Origin: Prochlorococcus sp. AG-424-P23
GTDB lineage: Bacteria > Cyanobacteriota > Cyanobacteriia > PCC-6307 > Cyanobiaceae
Direction: 5' to 3'
Length of the DNA: 63,803 bases
NCBI GenBank assembly: GCA_003210135.1
Contig: QCNK01000008.1
Coordinates: 1-63,803 of the forward strand
Below, piece after piece: positions 61,574 through 63,803 of the stretch. Positions within the stretch are counted from its first letter, which is position 1; each line of letters starts with the position of its first letter. The notes beneath the pieces were generated by a model that saw nothing but the letters and a program-made list of their open reading frames with translations, was not told the origin of the DNA and searched no databases. Made by a program: the position numbers and the translations under genes.

Positions 61574-61939
61574 TTATTTTTTTCTTCCAGCAACTGTTTT
61601 TCTAGAACCTCGTCTTGTTCTTGCATTAGTTCTAGTTCTTTGGCCTCTTACAGGAAGACTCATTCTATGCCTTCTTCCTCTCACGCAACCTATATCTTGT
61701 AAACGTTTCATGGCCATTCCCTCTTTTCTTCTCAAATCTCCTTCTAGGGTAAATTCCTCTGTGGCACCTCTAAGTTTTTGAACATCAGAATCAGAAAGAT
61801 CTTTTACACGAATATCTGGGTTTACACCAGTATTAGCAAGAATTAGCTTTGATCTTGTTAAACCAATTCCATAGACGTATGTAAGTGCTATTTCAACTCG
61901 CTTTTCGCGAGGTATGTCAATTCCTGCAATCCTGGCCAC
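61574..61939 (-). CDS. rpsM: 30S ribosomal protein S13
   Basis: A 121-residue S13 ([45 protein letters not shown]). It contacts the 50S subunit in bridge B1. The start is GTG (61937-61939). It lies 41 bases after rpmJ. Confidence 0.98.
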   Translation of the reverse strand: MARIAGIDIPREKRVEIALTYVYGIGLTRSKLILANTGVNPDIRVKDLSDSDVQKLRGATEEFTLEGDLRRKEGMAMKRLQDIGCVRGRRHRMSLPVRGQRTRTNARTRRGSRKTVAGRKK

Positions 61940-61980
61940 GTGTTTTGAGTAAGTAAAAGTTTGATTTAAAGGGTTTAAAT

Positions 61981-62097
61981 TTAACCCTGACGCTGTTTAT
62001 TGCGAGGTCTTTTCTTGTTAATAACAAAGATTTTACCTCTTCTCCTCACGATCTGATCGTCAGGGCTAATTTTTTTAACTGAAGATCTGACCTTCAT
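61981..62097 (-). CDS. rpmJ: 50S ribosomal protein L36
   Basis: A 38-residue L36 found in the adk-rpsM spacer: [20 protein letters not shown] then [18 protein letters not shown]. The zinc ligands (C-x2-C...C-x4-H) of canonical L36 are absent, so this is a zinc-free form (C-minus). It sits between adk and rpsM, the cyanobacterial order. Confidence 0.95.
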   Translation of the reverse strand: MKVRSSVKKISPDDQIVRRRGKIFVINKKRPRNKQRQG

Positions 62098-62142
62098 AGG
62101 GGTTTTACAAATAAAACGCTAATACTATATTCTACATCATCA

Positions 62143-62691
62143 TCAAGCCATTTTTTGTTTGATATCAGAGGAAATTGTTTTTAAATCTCTATCAGCATCA
62201 ATATACTCTAGCAATGAAAGATCTTTAAAATATTGAATCAATGGTTCTGTAGTTTTTTTATAAATGTCAACTCTTGTTCTAATAGTCTCTTCAGTATCAT
62301 CTTTTCTACCTCTTAGAAGCAATCGTTTAATAAGAACTTCTTCTGGAATATCTAAGTAAAAAACTAAATCTAAAGGTTGATTTATTTCAATTAAAACCTC
62401 ATTCAAGGAATTTGCTTGCGATAAATTTCTTGGGTAGCCATCTAAAATCCAACCATTATTATCCTTGTCTAAATTTTGCCTTACTATTTTTAGTACAAGT
62501 TCATCATTAACAAGTTCTCCTCGGTTAATAATATCTTTTACCTGTCTACCAAGGTTAGAATCCATCTCAATTTCATTTCTTAATAATTCTCCAGTTGAGA
62601 GGTGCAAGAAAGAATTGGTTTTACTTAATAAGTCTGCCTGAGTCCCTTTCCCTGCACCAGGAGCGCCTAAAAATAATAAATGTTTTTTCAT
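62143..62691 (-). CDS. adk: Adenylate kinase
   Basis: A 182-residue short-form adenylate kinase: P-loop [10 protein letters not shown] (9-18), [11 protein letters not shown] (AMP site), [11 protein letters not shown], and a short lid ([14 protein letters not shown]) without the zinc-binding insert. It equilibrates ATP and AMP with ADP. Its ATG overlaps the secY stop by one base, indicating coupling. Confidence 0.96.
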   Translation of the reverse strand: MKKHLLFLGAPGAGKGTQADLLSKTNSFLHLSTGELLRNEIEMDSNLGRQVKDIINRGELVNDELVLKIVRQNLDKDNNGWILDGYPRNLSQANSLNEVLIEINQPLDLVFYLDIPEEVLIKRLLLRGRKDDTEETIRTRVDIYKKTTEPLIQYFKDLSLLEYIDADRDLKTISSDIKQKMA

Positions 62692-63803
62692 TAATTGTTA
62701 ATTAGTCCCTCATACCTTTGAGAAATAACATAAGTTTGAATTTGCTTAGCAGTATCAATCGCCACACCTACGAGGATAAGTAACGAAGTTGCTCCCAAAC
62801 CTTGAAAAGTCTGGACATTTGTCGCTCTTTCTACTGCAGCTGGGATTATAGCTACTGATCCTAAAAATAATCCTCCTAACAATGTCAACCTATTTTGTAT
62901 ACCTGATAGATAGTTTGCGGTATTACTTCCAGGTCTTACTCCTGGTATTGCAACACCTCCTTTCTTAAGATTTGATGCCACATCAACTGGATTAATCGTA
63001 AGAGATGCATAAAAAAACGAGAATCCCAAAATCAATGAGAAGAATGTAAGAGCATATGGCCATGGATTAGAAGATCCAGGATTTAGACTACCAGCTAATT
63101 TTATTAAGACTGGATTGCCAGTTACGTTTGCAATTGTTATTGGTAAAAAAATTAAAGCAGATGCAAAGATAATAGGCATAACTCCCCCTGCATTTAATTT
63201 GAGAGGTAAATAACTTTGCCTTGTAGGAAGTAATGTTGCATTTCCTATTTGTCTTTTTGCACTAACAATAGGGATACGTCTAGCTCCCTCTTGTACAAAA
63301 ATAATCCCAACAATTGTCAGTAAAAAGACTCCAAGTAAAACTGCTATGCCTAAAACATCTCCCCTATCACCAGTTTGGGCTTTTTCAATAGTTGAGCTTA
63401 GTGCTTTTGGCAAAGTCGAAACAATATTCAAAAAAATTACCAATGAAGCGCCTTGACCTATTCCTTTTTCTGTAATAATTTCACTGAACCACATCACTAA
63501 CATTGAGCCAGTAACTAATGCTATTGAGGTTTGCAAAACAAATGTAGTTTCACTTATCCCCTGAATTGCATATTGTCTAAGAATTAAAGAAAAAATAATA
63601 CTCTGTAAAAAACCCCAACCTAAAGAGACATATCTAGTTATTTGAGCAATTTTTCGTCTCCCCGCTTCTCCTTCATTTTTTTGTAAATCTTCAAGAACAG
63701 GCAATGAGGCAGTAAGAAGCTGAATAATAATTGATGCATTGATAAAAGGAAGTATGCCTAATGCAAATATTCCTAAAGTGGAAATTCCTCCACCAGTAAA
63801 AAT
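62691..63803 (-). CDS. secY: Preprotein translocase subunit SecY, 5' end outside the window
   Basis: The visible 370 residues run in frame to the right edge ([20 protein letters not shown] precedes the internal Met at 63704), so the start is beyond 63803; the ATG at 63704 is internal. About 70 N-terminal residues, including helix 1 and the plug, are missing. Helices 2-10 are evident, with [25 protein letters not shown] and [13 protein letters not shown]. It forms the SecYEG channel in the inner and thylakoid membranes. Confidence 0.97.
   Translation of the reverse strand: MFTGGGISTLGIFALGILPFINASIIIQLLTASLPVLEDLQKNEGEAGRRKIAQITRYVSLGWGFLQSIIFSLILRQYAIQGISETTFVLQTSIALVTGSMLVMWFSEIITEKGIGQGASLVIFLNIVSTLPKALSSTIEKAQTGDRGDVLGIAVLLGVFLLTIVGIIFVQEGARRIPIVSAKRQIGNATLLPTRQSYLPLKLNAGGVMPIIFASALIFLPITIANVTGNPVLIKLAGSLNPGSSNPWPYALTFFSLILGFSFFYASLTINPVDVASNLKKGGVAIPGVRPGSNTANYLSGIQNRLTLLGGLFLGSVAIIPAAVERATNVQTFQGLGATSLLILVGVAIDTAKQIQTYVISQRYEGLINN

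Noticed and set aside
63702..63704. secY starting at the ATG at 63704
   Set aside because: The frame stays open to the window edge and encodes the conserved SecY helix upstream of that Met, so the gene is cut by the window rather than short.

Overview
The window is a stretch of a very compact, AT-rich cyanobacterial chromosome, almost certainly a high-light-adapted marine Prochlorococcus. Evidence: rpoC is split into rpoC1 and rpoC2; psaA/psaB, psaI and psaL are present; there is a ferredoxin-type glutamate synthase, a cyanobacterial CbiG-CobJ fusion, an LL-diaminopimelate aminotransferase, a 50-residue high-light-inducible protein beside rpoC2 and an MPBQ/MSBQ-type methyltransferase. Spacers are tiny, convergent genes overlap at their stops, and TTG or GTG starts are frequent. 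The strain cannot be named from the sequence alone.

Layout. 1-11.5 kb (mostly minus): rlmN (cut by the window edge), hli, then the RNA polymerase operon rpsT-tatD-rpoB-rpoC1-rpoC2. 11.6-14.8 kb: hisD, rpiA and a DegP/HtrA protease. 14.9-20.5 kb (plus): the translation/transcription operon rimP-nusA-ylxR-infB. 20.5-30.4 kb: DUF3493 protein, tRNA-Thr(CGU), a glycosyltransferase, a radical-SAM/B12-type protein, clpS, dapL, rne-rnhB, a DUF1997 protein, pheA and a quinone methyltransferase. 30.4-35.9 kb (minus): the str operon rpsL-rpsG-fusA-tuf-rpsJ followed by a LON-domain protein. 36-41.8 kb: gltB with a tightly coupled YciI-like gene, and lipA. 41.8-44.7 kb is the least ordinary part: a degenerate serine-recombinase-like gene with a small acidic partner, and a head-to-head pair encoding a serine hydrolase and an NlpC/P60 peptidase. 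44.7-51.6 kb: photosystem I genes psaL, psaI, psaB and psaA plus a glycosyltransferase and a hypothetical. 51.9-56.5 kb: cbiG-cobJ, a HAD phosphatase, tRNA-Ser(GCU), alr and an HNH protein. 56.5-63.8 kb (minus): the end of the S10/spc/alpha ribosomal cluster, secY (partial)-adk-rpmJ-rpsM-rpsK-rpoA-rplQ-truA-rplM-rpsI-rpmE-prfA.

Most of the window is core informational and photosynthetic machinery. The observations I rate highest are: (i) two abutting dyads of identical 8-17-8 geometry plus a third small hairpin that would fill the psaA 5' leader immediately after a candidate -10 box; (ii) a serine-recombinase-like protein whose catalytic Ser and two active-site Arg appear substituted (Thr, Lys, Lys) while its helix-turn-helix is kept, with iterated AGAACA boxes upstream and a 69-residue acidic protein one base downstream; (iii) a large hairpin ending five bases before the TTG start of rimP, at the head of the rimP-nusA-ylxR-infB operon; (iv) divergent serine hydrolase and NlpC/P60 genes whose start codons are three bases apart, both lacking signal peptides, suggestive of cytosolic murein recycling; and (v) rnhB starting inside the RNase E codons that carry the likely PNPase-docking tail. 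Short genes absent from simple long-ORF calling (hli, psaI, rpmJ) were found by translating the spacers.
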